Shown in pieces: positions 42,938 through 52,008 of a stretch of DNA of 64,000 bases. The DNA lies in contig NZ_BHZC01000001.1 in NCBI RefSeq assembly GCF_003865135.1, positions 5,642,001-5,706,000 on the forward strand. The letters run 5' to 3'. Position numbers and translations under genes: made by a program. Position 1 is the stretch's first letter; every line of letters starts with the position of its first letter. The notes under the pieces were generated by a model, which did not search any database, had not been told where the DNA came from, and worked only from the letters and a program-made list of their open reading frames with translations. This stretch comes from Streptomyces chrestomyceticus JCM 4735 (lineage in GTDB: Bacteria > Actinomycetota > Actinomycetes > Streptomycetales > Streptomycetaceae).

Positions 42938-44296
42938 TTAGAGCTGGGTGAGCGCGTCCCCGTACGCGCCGCCGCTCTCCGCGACCAGTTCGGCCACCCG
43001 CTGCGCGGCCCGTACGGTCGCCCAGCGCACGCCCCCGTCCGGGCCCGGCGCGTACCCGTGCACCCCGGGGCGGGGGAGCGAGTTGTACGCGAAGTGGGTG
43101 GAGAAGTAGTACGCGCCGGTGTCCAGGAGGGCGACGTGGTCGCCCGGCTCCAGGGGCGGCAGCGGACGGTCGCGGGCGACCAGGTCGCCCGCGAAGCAGC
43201 AGGGCCCGGCGACGTCCTGGGCGACCGCTTCGCCGGTCTTGGGGCGCCCCTGCGCGTCGTACGCGGCGACCCGCACCGGCCAGGAGTCGGGCGCGAAGAC
43301 CGTACGGGTGGCGATCTGCGCCCCCGCGTGGGTGACCGCGATACGCCGCCCCCCGGCCGACTTGGTGTACTCGACACGGGCCAGGACCAGGCCGTGCTTG
43401 GCGAGCAGCGAGCGGCCGAACTCGGTCACCAGCCCGTACCGGCCGTCGAAGAGCCCCGGCACGGTGCGGCGCAGCAGCCGGGCGTGGTCGCGGTACGTGG
43501 GCGACACCGCGTCGGACGCGAAGTTCACCGGCAGGCCCCCGCCGATGTCCAGGGTGGTGACCTGGGCCCGCGCCGCCTTCTCGTTGATCTCCTCGGCCAG
43601 CTCGTACAGCACCCGCACCCCGTCCGCCATCAGCTCCGGCGGCATCCCCTGGGACCCGACGTGGGCGTGCAGCCGGGTCAGCCACGGCCGGTCCAGGAAG
43701 GCCCGTACGACCCGCTCGCGGGCGTCCGCGTCGCGCAGCGCCACGCCGAACTTCGACGTGTCGGTGGCGGTGCTCATCGCGTCGATGCTGCCGCCGCCGA
43801 GCTGCGGGTTGACGCGCAGGCCCAGCGGCGAGGCGGTCGGCGCGGAGGCGGTCAGGGCGTCCAGGCGGTCCAGCTCACCGAAGCTGTCGGCGTTGACGGC
43901 GATGCCGAGGGCGAGCGCTTCGCGCAGCTCGGCGGGGGTCTTGGCGGGCGAGTCCAGCACGGTACGGGACGGCGGCACACCGGCCGCGCGGGCCAGCGCC
44001 AGTTCGCCGGGACTGGCCACCTCGCAGCCCAGCCCCTCCCGCGCGAGCAGGCGCAGTACGGGGACGAGCGAGGCGGCCTTCACGGCGAAGGCGTGCAGGA
44101 CCGGCGTGCCGGGCGCGGTGAACTCCTCGAACGCGGCGCGCAGTTCGGCGGCGGACCGGCGGATTCCGGTGACGTCCAGGAGCCCCGCGACGGGGTCGGA
44201 CGCGCTCACCAGCCCTTGGGCGACGGCTGACGCGACGGCGCGGTCCCGCAGTGCGGCGTCGGCGGAAGGCGGGGGCGGGGGCGTCGCGGGGCTCAT
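42938..44296 (-). CDS. PLP-dependent decarboxylase, DapDC/ODC (fold III) family
   Basis: A 452-residue enzyme of the alanine-racemase-fold decarboxylases. The PLP Lys is in LHAFAVKA, with HVGSQG, the phosphate-binding IGGGLPV, and the subunit-crossing CCFAGDLVARD and DTGAYYFSTHFAYNS loops visible. The family removes the carboxyl of meso-diaminopimelate, ornithine, lysine or arginine, including D-amino acids. The adjacent permease suggests a catabolic or exchange role rather than lysine biosynthesis. GGTGGAGTGGTGCC precedes ATG 44296. Exact substrate unknown. Confidence 0.85.
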   Translation of the reverse strand: MSPATPPPPPSADAALRDRAVASAVAQGLVSASDPVAGLLDVTGIRRSAAELRAAFEEFTAPGTPVLHAFAVKAASLVPVLRLLAREGLGCEVASPGELALARAAGVPPSRTVLDSPAKTPAELREALALGIAVNADSFGELDRLDALTASAPTASPLGLRVNPQLGGGSIDAMSTATDTSKFGVALRDADARERVVRAFLDRPWLTRLHAHVGSQGMPPELMADGVRVLYELAEEINEKAARAQVTTLDIGGGLPVNFASDAVSPTYRDHARLLRRTVPGLFDGRYGLVTEFGRSLLAKHGLVLARVEYTKSAGGRRIAVTHAGAQIATRTVFAPDSWPVRVAAYDAQGRPKTGEAVAQDVAGPCCFAGDLVARDRPLPPLEPGDHVALLDTGAYYFSTHFAYNSLPRPGVHGYAPGPDGGVRWATVRAAQRVAELVAESGGAYGDALTQL

Positions 44297-44357
44297 GGCA
44301 CCACTCCACCACCTGTCCGCCGTGGCCGCCATCGACCGGCCCGTCCGGCAGGCGGTG

Positions 44358-44386
44358 TTGACCTCTTCGGTACGCGGCAATAACGT
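44358..44386 (+). promoter_or_regulatory. Promoter of the hydroxyproline operon
   Basis: TTGACC (44358-44363), 17 bases, TAACGT (44381-44386): a good vegetative promoter about 64 bases before the first gene. Confidence 0.6.
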
Positions 44387-44449
44387 CGCGGCGCTCTCAC
44401 GAGGGGTCCCTTCACGCAGACGCGCGACGCGGAACGGTGGTGCGGGTTC

Positions 44450-45721
44450 ATGCGATACCGGCACGTCCAGGCGAGACCGGCGGTGCGGCTCGGCACCCCG
44501 TATGCGCCGCCCCGGTCCCCGTACCCCGACGTGGCCGTGGTCGGCAGTGGCATCATCGGCGCGGCCTGCGCCGAGGCGCTCACCCGGCGCGGTGTACGGG
44601 TCACCGTGCTGGACCGCGCGCCGCTCGCCTCCGGTACGACGGCCCACGGCGAGGGCAACCTGCTGGTCTCCGACAAGCCGCCAGGACCCGAACTGTCCCT
44701 GGCCATGGACTCGTCGGCCCGCTGGCCGCGGCTGCTCGCGGAGCTGGAGGAGGAGATGGGTGACGAACCGGGCGGACGGCTCGCCGAGCGCTGCGAGTAC
44801 GAGGCGAAGGGCGGCCTGGTCGTCGCCCTCGGGGAGGCGGGTGCCCGGGCGCTGGCCGGGTTCGCCGCCGCCCAGCGGGCCGCCGGTGTCACGGCCCACG
44901 AGGTCGCACCGGACGCCGTGCACGCCTACGAACCGCACCTCGCGCCGGGTGTCCGCGCCGCCGTCCACTACCCGCAGGACGCCCAGCTCCAGCCGGTCGC
45001 GGCGGCCGCCGCACTGCTCGGCGCCGTACGGCGGCGCGGCGGCGCGCTGCGGGCCGGGGTACGGGCGCTCGGTGTCGAACGCGGCACGGACGGGCGGGTG
45101 ACGGCGCTGCGCACCTCGGCCGGGACGCTGCCGTGCGGGGCGGTCGTCAACGCCTGCGGGCCGTGGGCGGGCCGGTTCGCGGCGGAGGCGGGTGTGCCGC
45201 TGCCCGTGCAGCCGCGCCGGGGCCTGGTGCTGGTCACCGCGCCGCTGCCGCCGGGCACGGTCCGGCACAAGGTGTACGACGCCGACTACGTGGGCGCCGT
45301 CGGCAGCGGTGACGCCGACCTGCGCACCTCGACGGTGGTGGAGGCCACCCGGGGCGGGACGGTGCTCATCGGGTCCAGCCGGGAGCGGACCGGCTTCGAG
45401 GAACGTTTCCGCGTCGACATCCTGCGCGAACTGGCCCGTAAGGCGACGGCGCTGTTCCCGGTGCTGGGCCGGGTCCCGGTGATCCGCGCGTACGGCGGCT
45501 TCCGCCCGTACACCCCCGACCACCTCCCGGTCATCGGCCCGGACCCGCGTCTGCCGGGCCTGTGGCACGCCACCGGGCACGAAGGCGCGGGCATCGGACT
45601 GGCCCCCGCGACCGGCGAACTCCTCGCCCAGTTGTACGCGGGCGAACGGCCGTTCCTCGCCCCGGAGCCGTACCGGGTGGCGCGGCCCGGACTGACGGAG
45701 GAGGCGCGGTGTTCCGCGTGA
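44450..45721 (+). CDS. D-hydroxyproline dehydrogenase, DadA-like FAD subunit
   Basis: A 423-residue FAD-dependent amine oxidoreductase. The dinucleotide-binding VAVVGSGIIGAACAEALTRRG is near residues 28-48, and the C-terminal flavin contact GFRPYTPDHLPVIGP and GHEGAGIGLAPATGELLA are intact. Together with the downstream iron-sulfur/FAD protein it forms the HcnABC/HypOXY type of dehydrogenase that oxidises cis-4-hydroxy-D-proline to pyrroline-4-hydroxy-2-carboxylate. It is the first of four overlapping genes. ATG 44450 lacks a clear ribosome site, so a start further in (before VAVVG) is possible. Confidence 0.85.
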   Translation: MRYRHVQARPAVRLGTPYAPPRSPYPDVAVVGSGIIGAACAEALTRRGVRVTVLDRAPLASGTTAHGEGNLLVSDKPPGPELSLAMDSSARWPRLLAELEEEMGDEPGGRLAERCEYEAKGGLVVALGEAGARALAGFAAAQRAAGVTAHEVAPDAVHAYEPHLAPGVRAAVHYPQDAQLQPVAAAAALLGAVRRRGGALRAGVRALGVERGTDGRVTALRTSAGTLPCGAVVNACGPWAGRFAAEAGVPLPVQPRRGLVLVTAPLPPGTVRHKVYDADYVGAVGSGDADLRTSTVVEATRGGTVLIGSSRERTGFEERFRVDILRELARKATALFPVLGRVPVIRAYGGFRPYTPDHLPVIGPDPRLPGLWHATGHEGAGIGLAPATGELLAQLYAGERPFLAPEPYRVARPGLTEEARCSA

Positions 45722-47472
45722 CGGTGGACGGCACCGAGCGGTGGGCCCGCACCGGCCAGACGGCCGCCGCAGTGCTGCTGGCGGCAGGGCGCGCCTCCTG
45801 GCGTACCACCCGGGGTGGCCGCCCGCGCGGGGTCTTCTGCGGGATCGGCGTCTGCCACGACTGTCTGGTGGTCGTCAACGGCGTACCGGACGTACGGGCC
45901 TGCCGACGGGTGGTCGAGGCGGGCGACCGCATCGAGACGCAGGAGGGCACGCCGTTGCCGGGCCTACCGCCGGAGACGGGAGCGTCCGCGCCGGTGGGGA
46001 CGGTGCGCGAGGCGCCGGTGGTCGTCGTGGGCGCCGGCCCGGCGGGTCTGGCGGCGGCGCTGGCGGCGGCCGGGGCCGGGGCGCGGGTGACGCTGGTGGA
46101 CGACGGGCAGCGGCCGGGCGGGCAGTTCCTCCGGCAGGCGGCGGACGGCCCGGCGCGGGGCGCGGCGGTCCGCGCCGTACAGGAGCATCCGCGCGTCGAG
46201 TGGCTTCCGGGGTGCACGGTATGGGCGCTGGAGCCGGGGGGTGGTCTGCACTCGGGCACGCAGGACCGTACGGACGCGGGCTGGACCGTACACGTCCTCC
46301 AAGGCCTCGCCGACGCCCCCGGCCGCACGGCGCACACGCTGCGCGCCGCCGCGCTCGTCCTGTGCACCGGCGCGTACGACCGGGCCCTGCCGTTCCCCGG
46401 CTGGGACCTGCCGGGCGTCGTCACGGCGGGCGCGGCGCAGGCCCTCGCCAAGGGCCAGCGGACGGCGATCGGCCGCCGGGTGGTGGTCTCCGGCACCGGA
46501 CCCTTCCTGCTGCCGGTCGCGTCGTCGCTGCTCACCGTGGGGGCGCGCGTCCTCGGGGTGTACGAGGCGGGCTCGCCCGCCGCCTGGCTGCGCACCCCCG
46601 TGGCCGCGCTCCGCGACGGCCACGCCAAGCTGCCCGAACTGCTCACATACGCTGCCGGTCTGGCGCGGCACCGCGTGCCCTACCGGACCCGCCAGGCCGT
46701 CGTGGCGGCGCACGGACGGGACCGCGTCGAGGCGGTGACGGTGGCCCGCCTCACCGCCGACTGGCGCATCGTGCCCGGCACCGAACGCCGCGTCGAGGAC
46801 GTGGACGCGGTCTGCGTCGGCTACGGCTTCACCCCGCAACTGGAACTCGCCCTCGCCGCGGGCTGCGCACTGCGCGACAACGCCTGGGTCGCGGTGGACG
46901 CCTGGCAGCGGACCTCCGTCCCCGGCGTGTACGCGGCGGGCGAGCCCACCGGCGTCGGCGGCGCGGCCCTCGCCGCCGCGGAAGGCGAACTGGCGGGGCT
47001 GGCGGCCGCCCGCCGGACGGTGCCCGCCGCCCATGTGGGCGCGCGCGCCGCGGCCGCCCGGCGGCGGGTCGTCGCGGGCCGCCGCTTCGCCCGGCTGCTC
47101 GCCGCGGCCCACCCCGTACGCGACGGGTGGCACACCTGGCTCGGCGAGGACACGCTCGTCTGCCGCTGCGAGGAGGTCCCGTACGGCGTCCTGCGTACGG
47201 CGGCGGGGGAGCGGGGCACGGACGGCGGGGCCGGTGGGGGCAGTCTCGCGGCCGACGGCATGTGCACGTTCAAGCTCACCACCCGCGTCGGCCTGGGCCC
47301 CTGCCAGGGCCGGATCTGCGCCCGAAACGCGGCCGCACTCGGCGGCCCGGACGCCCTCCCCGACCCCCAGACCGCCGACCGCCGCCCGATCGCCCAGCCG
47401 GTCCGCCTCGCGGACCTGGCCGCACCCGGCCCCGTGCCCCCGACCCCGCCGTACCGAGAGGACCCGTCATGA
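45709..47472 (+). CDS. Fused [2Fe-2S]/FAD subunit of hydroxyproline dehydrogenase
   Basis: A 587-residue fusion of two subunits that are separate in many bacteria. Residues 1-85 are a ferredoxin-like domain with Cys44, Cys49, Cys52 and Cys65. Residues 100-460 form an FAD/NAD(P) oxidoreductase (VVVVGAGPAGLAAALAAAGAG near the start, YAAGEPTGVGGAALAAAEG near the end). Residues 480-560 are a BFD-like [2Fe-2S] domain (CRCEEV, then GPCQGRIC). It passes electrons from the FAD subunit to the respiratory chain. GTG 45709 is preceded by GGAGGAGGCGC and overlaps the upstream stop by 13 bases. Confidence 0.87.
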   Translation: MFRVTVDGTERWARTGQTAAAVLLAAGRASWRTTRGGRPRGVFCGIGVCHDCLVVVNGVPDVRACRRVVEAGDRIETQEGTPLPGLPPETGASAPVGTVREAPVVVVGAGPAGLAAALAAAGAGARVTLVDDGQRPGGQFLRQAADGPARGAAVRAVQEHPRVEWLPGCTVWALEPGGGLHSGTQDRTDAGWTVHVLQGLADAPGRTAHTLRAAALVLCTGAYDRALPFPGWDLPGVVTAGAAQALAKGQRTAIGRRVVVSGTGPFLLPVASSLLTVGARVLGVYEAGSPAAWLRTPVAALRDGHAKLPELLTYAAGLARHRVPYRTRQAVVAAHGRDRVEAVTVARLTADWRIVPGTERRVEDVDAVCVGYGFTPQLELALAAGCALRDNAWVAVDAWQRTSVPGVYAAGEPTGVGGAALAAAEGELAGLAAARRTVPAAHVGARAAAARRRVVAGRRFARLLAAAHPVRDGWHTWLGEDTLVCRCEEVPYGVLRTAAGERGTDGGAGGGSLAADGMCTFKLTTRVGLGPCQGRICARNAAALGGPDALPDPQTADRRPIAQPVRLADLAAPGPVPPTPPYREDPS

Positions 47473-48440
47473 CGGACCACGCGACGCCGCAGTCCCGTAC
47501 GTCCCGCACCGCCGCCTCCCGTGCGCCGCTGACCGGCGTCATCGTCGCCACCACCCTGCCGTACGCCGAGGACCGGAGCGCCCCCGCCGGGCTCCGGCCG
47601 GACCTCGACCGGTACGCCGAGCACTGCCGCTGGCTCGTCGACAGCGGCTGTCACGGCGTCGGGCCGAACGGTTCGCTCGGTGAGTACTCCTCCCTCACCG
47701 ACGACGAGCGGCGCGCGGTGGCCCGTACGGCCGTCGCGGCGGTGGGACGGGACGCGCGGGTCGTCGTCGGCGTGCACGGGGTCGGCTCGCACCAGGCGCG
47801 GCACTGGGCGGAACTGGCGGCCGAGGACGGCGCGGACGGCGTGCTCTGCCTGCCGCCCACCCTCTACCGGGCCAACACCGCCGAGGTCGTCCGGCACTTC
47901 GAGGAGGTCGCGGCCGTCGGCCTGCCGGTGATGGTCTACAACAACCCGCTCGACACGAAGGTCGACCTGACACCGGAGACGCTGCGCGAGGTCGCCGCGA
48001 TCGACGGGGTCGTGGCGGTGAAGGAGTTCTCCGGCGACGTCCGCCGGGTGCTGCACATCAAGGAGCAGGCCCCCGGCCTGGACGTGGTGGCGGGCGCCGA
48101 CGACCTGGTGCTGGAGGCGCTGCTGATGGGCGCCACCGGCTGGTTCGCCGGCTTCCCCAACGTCTTCCCCGCCGCCTGCGTACGCCTCTACGAGCTGGCC
48201 AGGGCCGGGCGGGTGGCCGAGGCGCGGGAGCTGTACGAACCGCTGGTCGCCGCGTTCCGGTGGGACTCGCGCACCGAGTTCGTGCAGGCGATCAAGCGCG
48301 GGATGGACATCGTGGGCCGGTACGGCGGGCCCTGCCGGCCGCCGCGCGGCCCGCTGCTGCCCGAGCACCGGCGGCAGTTGGACGCGGACATGCGCGGCGC
48401 CGTGCAGGCGCTGGAGATCTGGGCGAAAGCGGCCGGGTGA
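47469..48440 (+). CDS. Pyrroline-4-hydroxy-2-carboxylate deaminase (DapA family)
   Basis: A 323-residue TIM-barrel Schiff-base enzyme of the DHDPS/NAL family. The Lys lies in GVVAVKEFSGD, the Tyr in PVMVYNNP, and the substrate loop is GSLGEYSSLTDDER, where DHDPS has GTTGES. In this operon it should deaminate pyrroline-4-hydroxy-2-carboxylate to alpha-ketoglutarate semialdehyde. ATG 47469 overlaps the previous stop (ATGA). The function comes from context; by sequence alone only the DapA family is certain. Confidence 0.85.
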   Translation: MTDHATPQSRTSRTAASRAPLTGVIVATTLPYAEDRSAPAGLRPDLDRYAEHCRWLVDSGCHGVGPNGSLGEYSSLTDDERRAVARTAVAAVGRDARVVVGVHGVGSHQARHWAELAAEDGADGVLCLPPTLYRANTAEVVRHFEEVAAVGLPVMVYNNPLDTKVDLTPETLREVAAIDGVVAVKEFSGDVRRVLHIKEQAPGLDVVAGADDLVLEALLMGATGWFAGFPNVFPAACVRLYELARAGRVAEARELYEPLVAAFRWDSRTEFVQAIKRGMDIVGRYGGPCRPPRGPLLPEHRRQLDADMRGAVQALEIWAKAAG

Positions 48441-49531
48441 TGGCGGCCGAGGGCACCCCGGCCCGGTTCGCCGCCCGCGCCCCTGCCCCGTCTGCCGCCC
48501 GCATCCCGCCCCCGTTCGCCGCCCGCAGCGTGCACACCTTCAGTGCCGTGGACTCGCACACCGAGGGGATGCCGACCCGCGTCATCACCGACGGCGTCGG
48601 CACCATCCCCGGCGCGACCATGGCCGACCGCCGTCTCCACTTCATCGAATACCTCGACCACATCCGCCAGTTGCTGGTCAACGAACCACGCGGGCACCCC
48701 GCCATGAGCGGGGCGGTCCTCCAGCCGCCGACCCGGCCCGACGCGGACTGGGGCGTCGTCTACATCGAGGTCTCCGGCTGTCTGCCGATGTGCGGGCACG
48801 GCACGATCGGCGTCGCGACGGTCCTGGTCGAGACGGGGATGGTGGAGGTCACCGAGCCCGTCACGACCGTACGGCTGGACACCCCGGCCGGGCTGGTGGC
48901 GGCCCGGGTCGCGGTCCGCGACGGCCGCGCCGAGCACGTCACCCTGCACAACGTTCCCTCGTACGCGCACGAACTGGACGCCGTGGTGAAGGTGCCCGGC
49001 TACGGCGAGGTCCGCTACGACCTGGCGTACGGCGGCAACTTCTACGCGATCACCCCGCTCGCCGCGCTGGGCATCCCGTTCTCCGCCGCCCACCTGGACG
49101 AGATCATCACCGCCGGGCTGGCGGTGATGGCCGCGGTGGACGAACGCGACCGGCCCGTCCACCCGGACGACCCGGCCATCTCCGGCTGCCACCACGTACA
49201 GTTCACGGCCCCCGGCACGCCCGGACCGGACGGCTCGGACTCCCGTAACGCCATGGTCATCCACCCCGGCTGGCTCGACCGCTCGCCCTGCGGCACCGGC
49301 ACCAGCGCCCGGATGGCCCAGCTCCACGCGCGCGGCGGACTCCCGCTGCACCGGCCCTTCGTCAACGAGTCCCTGATCGGGACCCGCTTCACGGGCCGGC
49401 TGGTGGGCACCGGACGGGTCGGCGGCCGGGCGGCGGTCGTGCCCACGGTCACCGGGCGGGCCTGGATCACCGGCACGGCCCGGTACGTCCTCGACCCGGC
49501 CGACCCGTTCCCCCGGGGATTCGTGCTGTAG
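48440..49531 (+). CDS. 4-hydroxyproline 2-epimerase (proline racemase family)
   Basis: A 363-residue cofactor-independent epimerase interconverting trans-4-hydroxy-L-proline and cis-4-hydroxy-D-proline. The two catalytic Cys are in LPMCGHGTIG and SPCGTGTSARMA. The family opening DSHTEGMPTRV is present after a 30-residue Ala/Pro-rich N-terminus. ATG 48440 overlaps the deaminase stop (TGATG). With both Cys it is an active racemase/epimerase rather than the Cys/Thr dehydratase form. It starts the pathway whose later steps are encoded upstream; the semialdehyde dehydrogenase is not in the window. Confidence 0.9.
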   Translation: MAAEGTPARFAARAPAPSAARIPPPFAARSVHTFSAVDSHTEGMPTRVITDGVGTIPGATMADRRLHFIEYLDHIRQLLVNEPRGHPAMSGAVLQPPTRPDADWGVVYIEVSGCLPMCGHGTIGVATVLVETGMVEVTEPVTTVRLDTPAGLVAARVAVRDGRAEHVTLHNVPSYAHELDAVVKVPGYGEVRYDLAYGGNFYAITPLAALGIPFSAAHLDEIITAGLAVMAAVDERDRPVHPDDPAISGCHHVQFTAPGTPGPDGSDSRNAMVIHPGWLDRSPCGTGTSARMAQLHARGGLPLHRPFVNESLIGTRFTGRLVGTGRVGGRAAVVPTVTGRAWITGTARYVLDPADPFPRGFVL

Positions 49532-49627
49532 CGGAGGCGGTGGCGGGTTCCCGGTTCCGGGTGTGCGGCTGCGAAGGTGAACAGGTGTGCGCGGACGTCG
49601 CGCACGAGCGAAGAGGAAGCGGAGTAC

Positions 49628-50227
49628 ATGTTCACCAAGGGGATATCGGGCCGTCAGTACGCGCGGCGAGGGGCCTGCGCGCTGGCCGCCGCAGCCGCGG
49701 CGCTGGCGTTGCAGACCGGAACGGCGGCGGCTTCGGGCGCGGGCGGGGTGCCGGCCCCGGCCGCGCACTCGGCCCCGGCTTCCGCACCTGCCCCCGCGCC
49801 CGCCTCCGCTGTACGGATCACCGAGGGCCAGGTCGGGGAGGCCGCTCCCGGCGGCGCACTGCTCTACCCGAGCGTGACCAGTTGTCTGACCGTGACGGTT
49901 CACCTCGCGGACGGGCGCTTGGTGGGCGCGCACGCCAGCCTGTTCCAGGTGCCGGGGGAGTACCGCTCCGACCGTATCCTCGGCGCCCTGCGGGACCGGG
50001 TGGGCGGCCGGGACGTGACCGCGGTGGAGGTCAGGGGCGCGGTCGGCGCCTGGCTGCCCGGCTACTTCACCAAGGCGATCGAGAGCTACGGGGACGGCGA
50101 GAGCGTGCCGTTCCCCTCCGAACCCGACCCCGACGGCCTGGCGGCGGCGGTGGCCGACGGCCTGGGGCAGCCGCACGCGAAGGTCACCGTGACGGACGTG
50201 CCGGACGGCGACCAGACGGTGCGCTGA
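49628..50227 (+). CDS. Secreted protein of unknown function
   Basis: A 199-residue protein with a signal peptide to about residue 35 and an Ala/Pro-rich segment (35-60). A compact domain follows: CLTVTVHLADGRLVGAHASLF, RSDRILGALRDRVGGRDVTAVEVRGAVGAWLPGYFT. The pattern LVGAHASL with a short Cys-containing strand is not assigned to a family I can name. GAGGAAGCGGAGTAC precedes ATG 49628. It lies between the hydroxyproline and hut operons without an evident link to either. Confidence 0.72.
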   Translation: MFTKGISGRQYARRGACALAAAAAALALQTGTAAASGAGGVPAPAAHSAPASAPAPAPASAVRITEGQVGEAAPGGALLYPSVTSCLTVTVHLADGRLVGAHASLFQVPGEYRSDRILGALRDRVGGRDVTAVEVRGAVGAWLPGYFTKAIESYGDGESVPFPSEPDPDGLAAAVADGLGQPHAKVTVTDVPDGDQTVR

Positions 50228-50274
50228 GGGAGCGGGCAGGCGGGCCGGGGCGGCGGACGGACCGCCCCGACCTG

Positions 50275-50311
50275 TTGACTAGCCCTATTCAGAACCCCAA
50301 GATGTGAATAG
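50275..50311 (+). promoter_or_regulatory. hut promoter with overlapping operator
   Basis: TTGACT (50275-50280), 17 bases, CAAGAT (50298-50303). A perfect dyad CTATTCA (50285-50291) and TGAATAG (50305-50311) with a 13-base spacer brackets the -10, the position of a repressor site. It should control hutU and the genes after it. Confidence 0.6.
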
Positions 50312-50349
50312 CTCGATCCATTCGCATCGACGTCAGGGAGGCACGGCCC

Positions 50350-52008
50350 ATGTCAGGACCGCGACCCGTGCGGGCACCGCGCGGTACGGAACTGAGCGCC
50401 CGGGGATGGCAGCAGGAAGCCGCGCTGCGCATGCTGCAGAACAATCTCGACCCGGAGGTCGCCGAGCACCCGGACCAGCTCGTCGTCTACGGCGGCACCG
50501 GCAAGGCCGCCCGGGACTGGCGCTCCTTCGACGCGATGGTGCGCACCCTCACCACGCTCAAGCAGGACGAGACGATGCTCGTCCAGTCCGGACGGCCGGT
50601 CGGCGTCATGCAGACGCACGAGTGGGCGCCGCGGGTCCTGATCGCCAACTCCAACCTGGTGGGCGACTGGGCCAACTGGGAGGAGTTCCGGCGCCTGGAG
50701 GCCCTGGGCCTGACCATGTACGGGCAGATGACCGCCGGTTCGTGGATCTACATCGGCACCCAGGGCATCCTCCAGGGCACGTACGAGACGTTCGCCGCCG
50801 TCGCCGCGAAGAAGTTCGACGGCTCGCTCGCCGGGACGATCACCCTCACCGCCGGACTCGGCGGCATGGGCGGCGCCCAGCCGCTCGCCGTCACCATGAA
50901 CGACGGCGTCGCCATCTGTATCGACTGCGACCCGCGGGCCATCGAGCGGCGCATCGGACACCGCTACCTGGACGTGAAGGCGGACAGCCTCCAGCACGCC
51001 CTCCAGCTCGCTGTGGAGGCCCGTGACCAGCGCAAACCGCTCTCCATCGGCCTGCTCGGCAACGCGGCGGAGCTGCTGCCGCAGATGCTCGCCGACGGCG
51101 CGCCGATCGACATCGTCACCGACCAGACCTCCGCCCACGACCCCCTCGCCTACCTCCCGGTCGGCGTGGACTTCGCGGACATGGCCACCTACGCGGCCGA
51201 GCAGCCCGCCGACTTCACCCGCCGGGCCCGCGAGTCGATGGCCCGCCACGTGGAGGCCATGGTCGGCTTCATGGACGCCGGGGCCGAGGTCTTCGACTAC
51301 GGCAACTCCATCCGCGGCGAGGCCGAACTCGCCGGGTACAAGCGCGCCTTCGCCTTCCCTGGCTTCGTGCCCGCCTACATCCGGCCGCTGTTCGCCGAGG
51401 GCAAGGGGCCGTTCCGCTGGGCCGCGCTGTCCGGCGACCCCAAGGACATCGCCGCCACCGACCGGGCCATCCTGGACCTCTTCCCGGAGAACGAGTCCCT
51501 CGCCCGGTGGATCAAGCTGGCGGGCGAACGGGTGCACTTCCAGGGCCTGCCCGCCCGGATCTGCTGGCTCGGCTACGGCGAACGCGACAAGGCCGGCGAG
51601 CGCTTCAACGACATGGTCGCCGACGGCACCCTCCAGGCGCCCCTGGCCATCGGCCGCGACCACCTGGACTGCGGCTCGGTGGCGTCCCCGTACCGCGAGA
51701 CCGAGGCGATGCTCGACGGCTCCGACGCCATCGCCGACTGGCCGCTGCTCAACGCCATGGTCAACGTCGCCTCCGGCGCCTCCTGGGTCTCCCTGCACCA
51801 CGGCGGCGGCGTCGGCATGGGCCGCTCGATCCACGCCGGGCAGGTCACGGTCGCCGACGGCACACCGCTGGCCGGTGAGAAGATCCGCCGGGTGCTGACC
51901 AACGACCCGGGCATGGGCGTCATCCGGCACGTCGACGCCGGGTACGACCGCGCCGACGAGGTCGCGGCCGAGCGCGGCGTACGCATCCCGATGCGGGAGG
52001 GCGAGTGA
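50350..52008 (+). CDS. hutU: Urocanate hydratase
   Basis: A 552-residue enzyme that hydrates urocanate to imidazolone propionate, the second step of histidine degradation. NAD-binding [12 protein letters not shown], the [11 protein letters not shown] opening, the catalytic-Cys region [18 protein letters not shown] and the C-terminal [18 protein letters not shown] are intact. GTCAGGGAGGCACGGCCC precedes ATG 50350. It heads a four-gene operon with overlapping or closely spaced genes. No hutH is present nearby; the ammonia-lyase must be elsewhere. Confidence 0.97.
   Translation: MSGPRPVRAPRGTELSARGWQQEAALRMLQNNLDPEVAEHPDQLVVYGGTGKAARDWRSFDAMVRTLTTLKQDETMLVQSGRPVGVMQTHEWAPRVLIANSNLVGDWANWEEFRRLEALGLTMYGQMTAGSWIYIGTQGILQGTYETFAAVAAKKFDGSLAGTITLTAGLGGMGGAQPLAVTMNDGVAICIDCDPRAIERRIGHRYLDVKADSLQHALQLAVEARDQRKPLSIGLLGNAAELLPQMLADGAPIDIVTDQTSAHDPLAYLPVGVDFADMATYAAEQPADFTRRARESMARHVEAMVGFMDAGAEVFDYGNSIRGEAELAGYKRAFAFPGFVPAYIRPLFAEGKGPFRWAALSGDPKDIAATDRAILDLFPENESLARWIKLAGERVHFQGLPARICWLGYGERDKAGERFNDMVADGTLQAPLAIGRDHLDCGSVASPYRETEAMLDGSDAIADWPLLNAMVNVASGASWVSLHHGGGVGMGRSIHAGQVTVADGTPLAGEKIRRVLTNDPGMGVIRHVDAGYDRADEVAAERGVRIPMREGE

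Noticed and set aside
45741..48440. An 899-codon plus-strand frame covering the iron-sulfur/FAD gene
   Set aside because: Only its end, from 47469, is a gene (DapA family). The first 576 codons overlap another gene in the wrong frame.
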